Position numbers and translations under genes: made by a program | Shown: positions 32,049-40,996 of the stretch, one piece after another | Layout: every line of letters begins with the position of its first letter | Position numbering within the stretch: the first letter of the stretch is position 1 | The notes under the pieces: model-generated | Seen by the model: only the letters and a program-made list of their open reading frames with translations | Told to the model about the DNA's origin: nothing | Databases searched by the model: none | Source of the DNA: Alcanivorax sp. | Lineage (GTDB): Bacteria > Pseudomonadota > Gammaproteobacteria > Pseudomonadales > Alcanivoracaceae | Direction: 5' to 3' | Length of the DNA: 64,000 nucleotides | NCBI RefSeq assembly: GCF_017794965.1 | Contig: NZ_CP051240.1 | Coordinates: 2,604,001 to 2,668,000 of the forward strand

Positions 32049-34775
32049 TTATTCAATCTTCCCGTGGCACTGCTTGTATTTCTTGCCAGAGCCACAGGGG
32101 CACGGCTCGTTGCGGCCCACCTTGCGACCTTCACGGACCACGGTGCCGCCGGCCTGTTGGGCTCCACCCTCACCACCGCCTGCCGCGGACTCGGTGCCGG
32201 GCTCTGCCGCTGCCTGCATCTTCATTTTTTCAGCCTGACGGCGGGCTTCTTCCTGGCGCTGTTGTTCCATGCGTTCCAGTTCGTCATCACGACGCACCTG
32301 GAAGCTGTGCAACACCCGAATCAGCTCATGCTGAATCTGGTTAAGCAAATTCTGGAACAGCTCAAACGCTTCCTTCTTGTATTCCTGCTTGGGGTTCTTC
32401 TGGGCATAGCCACGCAGATGAATGCCCTGACGCAAGTGATCCATGCTGGCCAGATGCTCTTTCCAGTGTCTGTCGAGAATCTGCAGCATGAGATGCTTCT
32501 CAATACGGCGCATGTCTTCCACACCGATCTCTGCTTCCTTGCGCAGGTAATCGGCTTCCATGTGCTCGACCAGCTTTTCCACGACGCCATCAATGTGCAG
32601 CTGGTTATCTTCATTGAGCCACTGGCCCACCGCCGCGTTGCACTGGAATTCGGCTTCCAGGGCTTTTTCCAGACCGGGGACATCCCACTGGTCTTCCACT
32701 GAGCCCGGGGGCATGTAGCTATGTACCACCTCCAGAATCACATCGTAGCGGATGCCCTTCACCGAGGTGGTGAGATCATCGGTTTCCAGTATCTGGTCAC
32801 GCTGGCTGTAAACCACCTGCCGCTGATCGTTGGCCACGTCATCGTATTCCAGCAGATTCTTGCGGATATCGAAGTTACGCCCTTCTACCTTGCGCTGGGC
32901 ATTCTCGATGGCGCGGGTCACCCAGCGATGCTCGATGGCCTCGCCGTTTTCCAGACCCAGCGAACGCATCATGCCGCGGATACGATCAGAGGCGAAGATA
33001 CGCATCAGATCATCTTCCATGGACAGGAAGAAACGGGTGTAACCCGGATCCCCCTGACGGCCCGCACGACCACGCAGCTGGTTATCAATGCGGCGGGATT
33101 CGTGACGCTCGGTACCGATGATGTGCAGGCCTCCGGCTTCCATGACCTTGTCATGATTGGCCTGCCACTCGGCGCGGATCTTCTCCGCTTGCGCCTCTGA
33201 GGGCTCATCCATGTGCTTGATCTGCTCTTCCGGGTTACCACCGAGCATGATATCGGTACCCCGGCCTGCCATATTGGTGGCGATGGTGACTGCACCGGGA
33301 CGACCGGCCTGGGCAATGATCTGTGCCTCACGCTGGTGGAATTTGGCATTCAGCACTTCGTGATGGATCTTGTCCTGCTTGAGGCGCTTGTGCAGATACT
33401 CTGACGCTTCAATGGTCGCGGTACCCACCAGCACCGGCGCACCCTTTTCCACCGCGGCCTTGATCTCTTCAACAATGGCTTCGAACTTTTCCTGCAGGCT
33501 CAGGTACACCAGGTCATTGGCATCCTCACGCACCATGGGCTTGTTGGTGGGAATCACCACCACGTCCATGCCATAGATCTGGCGGAATTCCACCGCCTCG
33601 GTATCCGCGGTACCGGTCATGCCGGACAACTTGTTATAGAGGCGGAAATAGTTCTGGAAGGTGGTGGACGCCAGCGTCTGGTTTTCCTGCTGGATATTGA
33701 CCCCTTCCTTCGCTTCGATGGCCTGGTGAATGCCTTCTGACCAGCGCCGCCCGGGCATGGTACGGCCGGTGTGCTCGTCCACAATGACGATCTGGCCACC
33801 CTGGACAATATAATCCCGGTCCACATGGAACAGGGCGTGGGCCTTGAGTGCCGCATGCACATGATGCAGCAGGTTCAGGTTGTGGGCAGCGTAAAGACTT
33901 TCGCCCTGCTCAAGCAGGCCGTTGCTGACCAGCAACGCTTCGATCTTCTGATGTCCATCTTCAGTGAGCTCGACCTGGCGTTGTTTCTCATCCACATAGA
34001 AATCACCGCCTTCATCTCCTTCCTCTTGCTGTTTCGCCAGGTTGGGCATCAATTTGTTGATGGCCATGTAAAGCTCAGAGGAATCCGCAGCCGGACCGGA
34101 AATGATCAGCGGGGTGCGCGCCTCATCAATGAGGATGGAATCCACCTCATCCACCACCGCGTAGTTGAGGCCACGCTGCACCCGGTCTTCCAGCCGGAAG
34201 GCCATGTTGTCGCGCAGATAGTCGAAACCGTATTCGTTATTGGTGCCATAGGTAATGTCGCAGGCATAGGCATCGCGCTTCTGCTCCGCGGGCTGCTGGG
34301 ACAGGATGACGCCAACACTCAGGCCCAGAAATTCATACAGCGGACGCATCCAGTTGGCATCACGCTCAGCCAGGTAATCGTTCACTGTCACCACATGCAC
34401 GCCTTCACCCGACAGCGCATTGAGGTACACCGGCAGGGTGGCGGTCAGAGTCTTGCCCTCACCGGTTCGCATCTCGGAAATGCGCCCTTCGTGAAGGGCG
34501 ATCCCGCCCATCATCTGGACATCGAAGTGGCGCATGCCCATGACACGGGTGGATGCTTCGCGCACCACCGCAAAGGCCTCCGGGAGCAGTTCGTCCAGCG
34601 TCTTCCCCTGCTGGAAGGCCTCCCGGAATTCCCGGGTCTTGAACTGCAGGTCTGAATCCGTCAGTTGCGCCAGCGTTTCCCCATGAGCATTGATCGCCTC
34701 CACCAGCTTGCCCATACGCTTGAGCTCGCGATCATTTTTGGTGCCGATAATTTTTTTTACGATGGTACCCAGCAT
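32049..34775 (-). CDS. secA: Preprotein translocase ATPase SecA
   Basis: Motor of the Sec pathway, driving unfolded preproteins through SecYEG. 908 aa, full length. Walker A is MRTGEGKTLTATL and the DEAD-type Walker B is VDEVDSILIDEARTPLI; the second nucleotide domain has GRGTDIMLGGNPE and the preprotein-binding region lies between. The C-terminus has a Gly/Ala linker and the zinc-binding SecB-interacting motif PCPCGSGKKYKQCHG. The M23 peptidase gene lies upstream on the same strand; a 221-bp gap with a terminator separates them. Confidence 0.98.
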   Translation of the reverse strand: MLGTIVKKIIGTKNDRELKRMGKLVEAINAHGETLAQLTDSDLQFKTREFREAFQQGKTLDELLPEAFAVVREASTRVMGMRHFDVQMMGGIALHEGRISEMRTGEGKTLTATLPVYLNALSGEGVHVVTVNDYLAERDANWMRPLYEFLGLSVGVILSQQPAEQKRDAYACDITYGTNNEYGFDYLRDNMAFRLEDRVQRGLNYAVVDEVDSILIDEARTPLIISGPAADSSELYMAINKLMPNLAKQQEEGDEGGDFYVDEKQRQVELTEDGHQKIEALLVSNGLLEQGESLYAAHNLNLLHHVHAALKAHALFHVDRDYIVQGGQIVIVDEHTGRTMPGRRWSEGIHQAIEAKEGVNIQQENQTLASTTFQNYFRLYNKLSGMTGTADTEAVEFRQIYGMDVVVIPTNKPMVREDANDLVYLSLQEKFEAIVEEIKAAVEKGAPVLVGTATIEASEYLHKRLKQDKIHHEVLNAKFHQREAQIIAQAGRPGAVTIATNMAGRGTDIMLGGNPEEQIKHMDEPSEAQAEKIRAEWQANHDKVMEAGGLHIIGTERHESRRIDNQLRGRAGRQGDPGYTRFFLSMEDDLMRIFASDRIRGMMRSLGLENGEAIEHRWVTRAIENAQRKVEGRNFDIRKNLLEYDDVANDQRQVVYSQRDQILETDDLTTSVKGIRYDVILEVVHSYMPPGSVEDQWDVPGLEKALEAEFQCNAAVGQWLNEDNQLHIDGVVEKLVEHMEADYLRKEAEIGVEDMRRIEKHLMLQILDRHWKEHLASMDHLRQGIHLRGYAQKNPKQEYKKEAFELFQNLLNQIQHELIRVLHSFQVRRDDELERMEQQRQEEARRQAEKMKMQAAAEPGTESAAGGGEGGAQQAGGTVVREGRKVGRNEPCPCGSGKKYKQCHGKIE

Positions 34776-34959
34776 AAAACTTCCGATTCAGTAAACAGTC
34801 AGGCCACTCAGTCACGTGCGGGAAAGAACCGCCGGAAAGATTCGCCATGCAAGCATGACTCCAACGGTCGCAAGACGGACTCAGGCGAGGAGGAAGCCAT
34901 TCTAAACACAATAGTTTGGAGAGATAAGGTGGTATTCGCGGTTATCAAGGTCTGCCCAT

Positions 34960-34986
34960 AAAAAACGGCCCCGATGGGGCCGTTTT
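34960..34986. terminator. Terminator after the M23 peptidase gene
   Basis: AAAAAACGGCCCC-GAT-GGGGCCGTTTT, 10 bp past the peptidase stop. T-run on either strand. The rest of the gap to secA (34776-34959) should carry the secA promoter, which I did not identify with confidence. Confidence 0.85.
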
Positions 34987-34996
34987 CGCAGTCATT

Positions 34997-35929
34997 TCAG
35001 CGTCTTGCACGGTAAATGTAGGGCTGCGGATTCACCTGGGCGCCATTTTTCAGCACTTCGTAGTGCACGTGAGGGCCCGTGGAACGGCCAGAGTTGCCCA
35101 CCTTGGCGATGATATCGCCGGTGCGAACAATCTCGCCCGCCTCTACCAGCAGCTGCTTGGCGTGCCCGTAGCGGGTGGTGATACCGTTACCGTGGTTGAT
35201 TTCCACCAGATTGCCGTAGCCGGATCTCACCCCGGAGAAGGTCACGACACCGGAACCGGTAGCCACGATGGGGGTACCTTCCTTGCCGGCAAAATCCACC
35301 CCTTTATGCCAGGCAACACGACCGGTAAAGGGATCAGAACGGCGGCCAAAACGGCTGGACATCCAGCCCTTGGACAATGGACGACCTGACAGCCAGGTCT
35401 GGTCTTCGATCTGCTTGTCCGCCAGCAGGTCTTCAAGAATATCCAGCTGACGCTCACGGCGTTCAAGGGTTGCCGCCATCTGATCGACGGCCTCCATAAA
35501 GGAAGGCAATTCGTAGCTGGCACCCTCATCCGCAGACTCCGGGCCACCCAGCCCAGGCACGGTGCTGAAATCAAACTCATCGCTGCCCACATCGGCCACT
35601 TCCACCAGACGCTCGCCCAGCGCATCCAGTCGTACCAGACGGGCCTGGGCCTGGGCCAGTTTCAGGGTCAGGGCACGGAACTGTTCCTGGCTCAACTGAT
35701 CCAGGTCTGACAGGGCCTTTTCCTGCTCATTGAGCTGATCAGCAAAACGCGCCGTCATTAAAGGTGTATATTCGGGGCGGTCATCAACGTGATAGATCAG
35801 TTGGTAAGCACCCACTCCAATCAGGGCCGGCAACAGCACCAATACCGCTGCCAGCAACCAGGGCCAGTGCCTTGGGACCGGAAGAGTGCGCGAATGGCCG
35901 CGCCGGCTGTTAATGACTATGATGTTCAT
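34997..35929 (-). CDS. M23 family peptidoglycan endopeptidase
   Basis: LytM-type metalloprotease, 310 aa, anchored by one N-terminal helix (WLLAAVLVLLPALIGVGAYQLI) and facing the periplasm. A coiled-coil region (about 65-175, Gln/Leu/Glu rich) precedes the catalytic domain (about 190-305). The zinc motif is HKGVDFAGKEGTP, followed by YGNLVEINHGNG, YGHAKQLLV and the second motif HVHYEV, so the site looks intact. P. aeruginosa has the same gene beside secA. It probably trims septal or side-wall peptidoglycan; substrate preference is not known. Confidence 0.9.
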   Translation of the reverse strand: MNIIVINSRRGHSRTLPVPRHWPWLLAAVLVLLPALIGVGAYQLIYHVDDRPEYTPLMTARFADQLNEQEKALSDLDQLSQEQFRALTLKLAQAQARLVRLDALGERLVEVADVGSDEFDFSTVPGLGGPESADEGASYELPSFMEAVDQMAATLERRERQLDILEDLLADKQIEDQTWLSGRPLSKGWMSSRFGRRSDPFTGRVAWHKGVDFAGKEGTPIVATGSGVVTFSGVRSGYGNLVEINHGNGITTRYGHAKQLLVEAGEIVRTGDIIAKVGNSGRSTGPHVHYEVLKNGAQVNPQPYIYRARR

Positions 35930-36003
35930 ATCGTTGAGTAACGCACGTGTTAGTTAAGGCTAACGCCAAATTTTTCAGCAACTTACGCCAGCTTTTTAAA
36001 ATA

Positions 36004-36038
36004 GTTTTACATAGCTGGCAGGCTAGTCTATGTAAAAC
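36004..36038. promoter_or_regulatory. Inverted repeat just before the dciA start
   Basis: GTTTTACATAG (36004-36014) and CTATGTAAAAC (36028-36038) are perfect complements around a 13-bp centre, ending two bases before the dciA ATG. TTTACA and TATGTA inside it are 17 bp apart, like a weak promoter that would start at or near the ATG. No ribosome site is visible. It could be an operator, an RNA hairpin or a leaderless promoter. Confidence 0.55.
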
Positions 36039-36040
36039 CC

Positions 36041-36514
36041 ATGAGCAAGACAACTTCGCCCAAAGCCTTCAAGACCCTGCTGAGCGGTAATCGCATCCTG
36101 GCCGAACTGGCCCGGCAGGCCCGTAAATCGCCCTCTGCGGAGGAACAGGATCCCCGTGATTGCCTGCCCCCGGCCCTGCGCGAGCGGGTGACCCTGATTC
36201 GCGATCAGCACCGCTGGCTGGCACTGGTGGAAACCAGCGCCACCGCCCAGCTGCTGCGCTTTCACTTGCCCCGCCTTCAGCAGGCCCTGCCCGGTGAGCA
36301 AGTGAAGATTGTGGTGGGCGGCAAGCGCCAACCCCGCTCTGCCGGTCACTCAGGCCAACAGGACGCTGCCAGCAAACAAAGCAATTACCGGGCCAATGGC
36401 CCCACACTGAGCAAGGAAAGTGCCGGCTATATCAAGGCACTGGCAGACGATATGGATGACGATGCGCTCAAGGCATCACTGCTGCGGCTGGCCAGCCGGG
36501 GTGAACAGGAGTAG
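36041..36514 (+). CDS. dciA: DciA/DUF721 replicative helicase loader
   Basis: DciA is the ancestral bacterial loader of the DnaB helicase, used by bacteria that lack DnaC or DnaI. 157 aa. The N-terminal DUF721 domain (about 10-95) includes LRERVTLIRDQHRWLALVET and ATAQLLRFHLPRLQQAL, the family core; the C-terminal third is polar and probably disordered with a helical end. It is the only + strand gene between the M23 peptidase and lpxC, convergent with lpxC, in the same place as in P. aeruginosa. The ATG has no visible Shine-Dalgarno and sits against an inverted repeat. Confidence 0.85.
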   Translation: MSKTTSPKAFKTLLSGNRILAELARQARKSPSAEEQDPRDCLPPALRERVTLIRDQHRWLALVETSATAQLLRFHLPRLQQALPGEQVKIVVGGKRQPRSAGHSGQQDAASKQSNYRANGPTLSKESAGYIKALADDMDDDALKASLLRLASRGEQE

Positions 36515-36590
36515 GAAAAGCAGGCCCGAAGGGTACCAGCCAGCGGCGGGAGAACCGCCAGCTGGTAACAGGGCTTCGACGTGGCTGGCC

Positions 36591-37508
36591 TTATTCCGCG
36601 GCAGCCAGCACCGGGCGCATATAGGACACCGGCGCGTCAGTGGCATCCTCAAAGGTCACCACTTCATAGGAATCCTCCTGACGAAGAATTTCCCGCAACA
36701 ACGCGTTATTCAGGGCATGGCCGGATTTGTGGCCAATGAACTCGCCGATCAGGCTGTGCCCGAGCAGATACAGGTCGCCAATGGCGTCCAGCATCTTGTG
36801 CTTGACGAACTCATCCTCATAACGCAAGCCGTCTTCATTGAGGATACGGTACTCATCCACCACGATGGCGTTATCTACGCTGCCGCCCAGCGCCAGGTTC
36901 TGGCTGCGCAGAAACTCGATGTCGCGCATGAAGCCGAACGTCCGCGCCCGCGCCACTTCCTTCACGAATGAGGTCGTGGAGAAGTCGATGCTGGACACCT
37001 GGTTACGGTCTTCAAACACCGGGTGATCGAACTCGATGGAGAACGTCACCTTGAAGCCATCAAAAGGAACAAAGGTCGCCGTTTTGTCGCCCTCTCGCAC
37101 CGTGACTTCCTTCTTGATGCGAATGAACTTCTTGGCTGCTTCCTGCTCCTTGATACCGGCAGATTGCAACAGGAAGACGAACGGACCGGCACTGCCGTCC
37201 ATGATCGGCATTTCCGGCGCAGACAGTTCCACAAAGGCATTATCAATGCCCAGGCCCGCCATGGCGGACAGGAAATGCTCCACGGTACCGACTTTGACAC
37301 CATCCTGAACCAGCGTTGACGACAGCGTGGTTTCACCCACGGCATCTGCCGCCGCCTTGATCTCGACGACCGGGTCCAGGTCCACACGCCGGAATACGAT
37401 ACCGGTATTCACCGGTGCCGGGCGAACGGTCATGTAGACCTTTTCGCCGGTGTGCAGGCCCACGCCGGTGGCGCGGATCACGTTTTTCAGTGTTCGTTGT
37501 CTGATCAT
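36591..37508 (-). CDS. lpxC: UDP-3-O-acyl-N-acetylglucosamine deacetylase
   Basis: Zinc deacetylase, the committed step of lipid A synthesis. 305 aa. Motifs: RTLKNVIRATGVGLHTG at the N-terminus, zinc His78 in TVEHFLSAMAGLGIDN, HKMLDAIGDLYLLG with the other zinc His and Asp, and the catalytic His of GHKSGHALNN. It follows ftsZ on the same strand at the end of the dcw cluster. The ATG lacks a clear ribosome site; a hairpin (37529-37546) and a -10 box (37575) lie upstream. The C-terminal tail VLAAAE is the FtsH-degradation end in relatives. Confidence 0.97.
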   Translation of the reverse strand: MIRQRTLKNVIRATGVGLHTGEKVYMTVRPAPVNTGIVFRRVDLDPVVEIKAAADAVGETTLSSTLVQDGVKVGTVEHFLSAMAGLGIDNAFVELSAPEMPIMDGSAGPFVFLLQSAGIKEQEAAKKFIRIKKEVTVREGDKTATFVPFDGFKVTFSIEFDHPVFEDRNQVSSIDFSTTSFVKEVARARTFGFMRDIEFLRSQNLALGGSVDNAIVVDEYRILNEDGLRYEDEFVKHKMLDAIGDLYLLGHSLIGEFIGHKSGHALNNALLREILRQEDSYEVVTFEDATDAPVSYMRPVLAAAE

Positions 37509-37528
37509 CAGTCTGTCACACAGCTGCG

Positions 37529-37580
37529 GGTATCCTGAAGGATACCGCTTTCCTCAACACAAAATTAGGGGCGGATTATA
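37529..37580 (-). promoter_or_regulatory. lpxC promoter -10 box and leader hairpin
   Basis: A perfect TATAAT (minus strand of 37575-37580) with only a weak -35 would start an lpxC transcript of about 60-nt leader. The leader contains the hairpin GGTATCC-TGAA-GGATACC (37529-37546, forward reading), which could also slow read-through from ftsZ. Confidence 0.5.
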
Positions 37581-37618
37581 CTCCAACGCCCTGATTTTGC
37601 ACCAATGCGGAGCCACCG

Positions 37619-38785
37619 TTAGTCGGCCTGGCGACGCAGGAAGGTCGGAATATCAATGAAATCCAGATCTTCCGCGGTGTTTACCGCCTGCTGGCCACGT
37701 CCGCTGGCCGCCTGCTGGGCCGCGCGCTTGCGCTCTACCGCCGGGCGATCCAGGTCGCTGTAGTCCACCCGACCGTCTGCCGCGACAGGGGTCTGACGCC
37801 CACGAACCACTTTTAGTTCCTGAGCAGCCGCACCCAGGCCGGTAGCCACCACGGTTACACTGATATTGTCGCCCATATCCGGGTCGATGGCGGTGCCAAT
37901 GATCACATTCGCGTCTTCGCCGGCCAGTTCGCTGACAATTTCGCCCACTTCAGAGAACTCGTCCAGGGCGATGGATTCGTTGGCGGTGATGTTCACCAGG
38001 ATGCCGCGGGCACCTCGCAGGTCCACATCTTCCAGCAACGGGCTGGAGATGGCAGCACGGGCCGCTTCGGCAGCACGCTCTTCGCCGCTGGCGGTGCCAG
38101 ACCCCATCATGGCGGTACCCAGCTCGCTCATCACGGTACGCACGTCAGCGAAATCCACGTTGATCATGCCGGGACGAACAATCAGGTCAGCAATGCCCTT
38201 AACAGCCCCCTGCAGTACGTCGTTGGCGGCTTTGAAGGCATCCAGCAGGCTGGTGGAACCACCCAGTACGGACTGCAGCTTCTCGTTGGGAATGGTGATC
38301 AGGGAGTGAACGTGTTCTTTCAGCTCCTCGATGCCTTCCTGGGCAGAGCGCATACGCTTCTTGCCTTCGAACGGGAACGGCTTGGTGACCACCGCCACGG
38401 TCAGGATACCCAGCTCCTTGGCGATTTCAGCCACCACCGGGGCCGCACCGGTTCCGGTACCACCACCCATGCCGGCGGTGACGAATACCATGTCGGCACC
38501 GTCCAGCAGCTCGGCGATGCGATCGCGGTCTTCCAGCGCAGACTGGCGACCAATTTCCGGGTTGGCACCGGCACCCAACCCCTTGGTGACCTGGCTACCC
38601 AGCTGGATAACGGTCTTGGCCTGGGCATTACGCAGTGCCTGGGCATCGGTGTTGGCGCAGATGAAATCCACCCCTTCCACACCGGAACGCACCATGTGAT
38701 CCACGGCGTTACCACCGCCGCCACCGACACCTACTACCTTGATTACTGCGCCATGAGGGACGCTGTCTTCCAATTTGAATTGCAT
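37619..38785 (-). CDS. ftsZ: Cell-division GTPase FtsZ
   Basis: Tubulin-like GTPase that forms the Z ring. 388 aa from the ATG at 38785 (GGGAG upstream); a 14-codon extension to 38827 is not like the family. The N-terminal KVVGVGGGGGNAVDHMV, the GTP signature GMGGGTGTGAAPVVAE and the T7 loop NVDFADVRTVMS are present. The C-terminal linker is Gln/Ala/Arg-rich and ends in the conserved tail DFIDIPTFLRRQAD, which binds FtsA and ZipA. A 191-bp gap with heptads separates it from ftsA. Confidence 0.98.
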   Translation of the reverse strand: MQFKLEDSVPHGAVIKVVGVGGGGGNAVDHMVRSGVEGVDFICANTDAQALRNAQAKTVIQLGSQVTKGLGAGANPEIGRQSALEDRDRIAELLDGADMVFVTAGMGGGTGTGAAPVVAEIAKELGILTVAVVTKPFPFEGKKRMRSAQEGIEELKEHVHSLITIPNEKLQSVLGGSTSLLDAFKAANDVLQGAVKGIADLIVRPGMINVDFADVRTVMSELGTAMMGSGTASGEERAAEAARAAISSPLLEDVDLRGARGILVNITANESIALDEFSEVGEIVSELAGEDANVIIGTAIDPDMGDNISVTVVATGLGAAAQELKVVRGRQTPVAADGRVDYSDLDRPAVERKRAAQQAASGRGQQAVNTAEDLDFIDIPTFLRRQAD

Positions 38786-38882
38786 GGTTAATCTCCCGTT
38801 TTCATCCCTGTTTACTACTTGTTTCACGTCGAAGTGTCCCGGTGGTGTTACCGCGGCCCGGAACCGCCGCTTGCGCTCAATA

Positions 38883-38917
38883 GACGCTGGATGCCTGATA
38901 CTCGACGCCTGACGCTT
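38883..38917 (+). repeat. Five heptads (GACGCCT type) upstream of ftsZ
   Basis: GACGCTG, GATGCCT, GATACTC, GACGCCT and GACGCTT with a 7-bp period. It is roughly the complement of the array at 38942-38976, and the hairpin GGCGGC-TTT-GCCGCC lies between them, so the pair can fold into a large stem. Confidence 0.75.
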
Positions 38918-38941
38918 TGGCGGCTTTGCCGCCGGTTTTTA

Positions 38942-38976
38942 GCGTCCAGCTTCGGGCGTCCGGCATCCGGCGCCCC
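38942..38976 (-). repeat. Five heptads abutting the ftsA stop codon
   Basis: Forward GCGTCCA, GCTTCGG, GCGTCCG, GCATCCG and GCGCCCC; sense for ftsA is GCCGGAT, GCCGGAC and so on. The array ends on the base next to the stop codon. Confidence 0.75.
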
Positions 38977-40212
38977 TTAAAAATTGCCCTTGAACCAGCT
39001 CTTGAAGCGCTCCAGCCAGTCCACCTGGCCGCCTCCGGCTTGTGCGCGGGGGCTGCCTCCTTCCTTTTCCATCCGCTGGCCGTACAGCAGCAGGCCCACC
39101 GCGGTGGAATAGATCGGGTTCTTCACCACGTCGGTAAGGCCGGAAATGCCCTGCGGGCTGCCCAGCCGAACCGGCATGTGGAAAATTTCTTCGGCCAGAT
39201 CCACCGCCCCTTCGATCTTGGAGGAGCCCCCGGTGAGCACGATGCCCCCGGGAATCAGGTCCTCGTAACCGGAACGGCGGATCTCCGCCTGCACCAGGGT
39301 GAACAGCTCGTCGTAACGGGGCTCCACCACTTCCGCCAGATTCTGGCGACTGAGAGTGCGCGGCGGACGATCACCCACGCTGGGTACCTTGATGGTTTCA
39401 TCCGCCCCGGCCAGCTGGGTCAGGGCGCAGGCGTACTTGATCTTGATCTCGTCGGCATGCTGCTTGGGGGTGCGCAGGGCCATGGCGATGTCGTTGGTCA
39501 CTTGGTCACCGGCAATCGGAATATTGGCGGTATGACGAATCGCCCCTTCGGTGAAGATGGCGATATCCGTGGTGCCGCCACCGATATCCACAATGCACAC
39601 GCCCAGCTCTCGTTCATCCTCGGTGAGCACGGAATGCGCACTGGCCAGCTGTTCAAGGATGATGTCATCCACTTCCAGATTGCAGCGCCGCACACATTTC
39701 TCGATGTTCTGGGCGGCATTCACCGCACAGGTCACCAGGTGCACCTTGGCTTCCAGACGCACACCGCTCATGCCGATGGGCTCGCGCACCCCTTCCTGGT
39801 TGTCCACCACGTATTCCTGGGGCAACACATGCAGGGTCTTCTGATCCGCAGGAATGGCCACCGCCTGGGCTGCGTCGATCACCCGGTCGATATCCGCCTG
39901 GGCCACTTCGCGATCGCGGATGGCCACAATGCCGTGGGAATTCAGGCTGCGCACATGAGAACCGGCAATACCGGCGTAGACGGTATGAATGTGACAGCCC
40001 GCCATCAGCTCGGCTTCTTCCACGGCACGCTGAATGGAGCGCACAGTGGCTTCGATATCCACGACCACACCCTTTTTCATGCCCCGTGAGGGCTGAGAAC
40101 CGATCCCCACAATCTCCATGGTGCCATCGGCAGATGTCTGACCGACGATGGCCACCACCTTGGAGGTGCCAATGTCGAGTCCGACAATCATGTTTTCAGT
40201 TGCAGTTGCCAT
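38977..40212 (-). CDS. ftsA: Cell-division actin-like protein FtsA
   Basis: Actin-like ATPase that tethers FtsZ to the membrane and signals to FtsN. 411 aa. Start: ENMIVGLDIGTSKVVAIVGQ (phosphate-1), CIVDIGGGTTDIAIFTEGA (phosphate-2) and GGIVLTGGSSKIEGAVDLAE (adenosine). The amphipathic C-terminal membrane helix is WLERFKSWFKGNF. One base separates it from ftsQ. Confidence 0.97.
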   Translation of the reverse strand: MATATENMIVGLDIGTSKVVAIVGQTSADGTMEIVGIGSQPSRGMKKGVVVDIEATVRSIQRAVEEAELMAGCHIHTVYAGIAGSHVRSLNSHGIVAIRDREVAQADIDRVIDAAQAVAIPADQKTLHVLPQEYVVDNQEGVREPIGMSGVRLEAKVHLVTCAVNAAQNIEKCVRRCNLEVDDIILEQLASAHSVLTEDERELGVCIVDIGGGTTDIAIFTEGAIRHTANIPIAGDQVTNDIAMALRTPKQHADEIKIKYACALTQLAGADETIKVPSVGDRPPRTLSRQNLAEVVEPRYDELFTLVQAEIRRSGYEDLIPGGIVLTGGSSKIEGAVDLAEEIFHMPVRLGSPQGISGLTDVVKNPIYSTAVGLLLYGQRMEKEGGSPRAQAGGGQVDWLERFKSWFKGNF

Positions 40213-40213
40213 G

Positions 40214-40996
40214 TCACCCTTTCTCCTGTTGCTCGCCCCAGGTCACCGCCATGCCATCTGCATACCGCAGATCCACGCGGGTCACCTGGCGACTGTCCGT
40301 GCTCAGCACACCCCGATAAAGCCGCACAAAGCGGCGAAGTTTGGTGGTGTAGTGCTCACGGTCGACCACCAGTTGCATGTCGTTATCCAGCGTCAGCCGC
40401 GCGGTCAGCCGTGCGTTGACGTCCATGCTGCGAATGCCCAGATCCACACCCGCCAGCATCTTGCCCATGCTGTGATAGAAGCCCATGACTTCCTCCAGCC
40501 GTTGCTGCGGGCCATTCAGATGCGGCAGGCCCGTCAGATCGTATTGCTTCAGTGCCTTGAACGGTTCGCCACTGTCTGAAATCAGCACCGTCTCGTTCCA
40601 TACGGCCACCGGACGACGCTCACTGACCGTGAGCACCACGGTGTCGGGCCACTGGCGGCGTACGGAAACACCTTCTACCCAGCTCAGCCCCTGCGCCTGC
40701 TGGTAGATGTCTTCCAGCGGCACGGAAAAATAATTTTCATCCCGCACCAGTGCAGCCAGTGCGGTCTGAATTTGCTGTTGGCGACGCACGTCGGTCACAC
40801 CATCCACCCCCACCTTGCGGATGGGGTAACCATCCAGGAGGGCGGGCAGGTAGATCACTGCGACCAGCAACACCATCGCCACAGTGCCCACCAGCATCCA
40901 TGGCACAGCGGCAGCCAGCCTGTCACGCAGCGGCACAGCAGCGGGCTTCGCCGGCTTGCGCCGGGCGCCGCGCGGCGTGACGGCTGCTTTAGCCAC
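40214..40996 (-). CDS. ftsQ: Cell-division protein FtsQ
   Basis: Bitopic divisome protein that bridges the early and late proteins through FtsB/FtsL. 260 aa: a basic, Pro/Ala-rich cytoplasmic tail, one helix (WMLVGTVAMVLLVAVIYLPA, about 33-52), a POTRA domain (IRKVGVDGVTDVRRQQQI onwards) and a beta domain. It overlaps ddlB by 8 bp and adjoins ftsA. Confidence 0.93.
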   Translation of the reverse strand: MAKAAVTPRGARRKPAKPAAVPLRDRLAAAVPWMLVGTVAMVLLVAVIYLPALLDGYPIRKVGVDGVTDVRRQQQIQTALAALVRDENYFSVPLEDIYQQAQGLSWVEGVSVRRQWPDTVVLTVSERRPVAVWNETVLISDSGEPFKALKQYDLTGLPHLNGPQQRLEEVMGFYHSMGKMLAGVDLGIRSMDVNARLTARLTLDNDMQLVVDREHYTTKLRRFVRLYRGVLSTDSRQVTRVDLRYADGMAVTWGEQQEKG

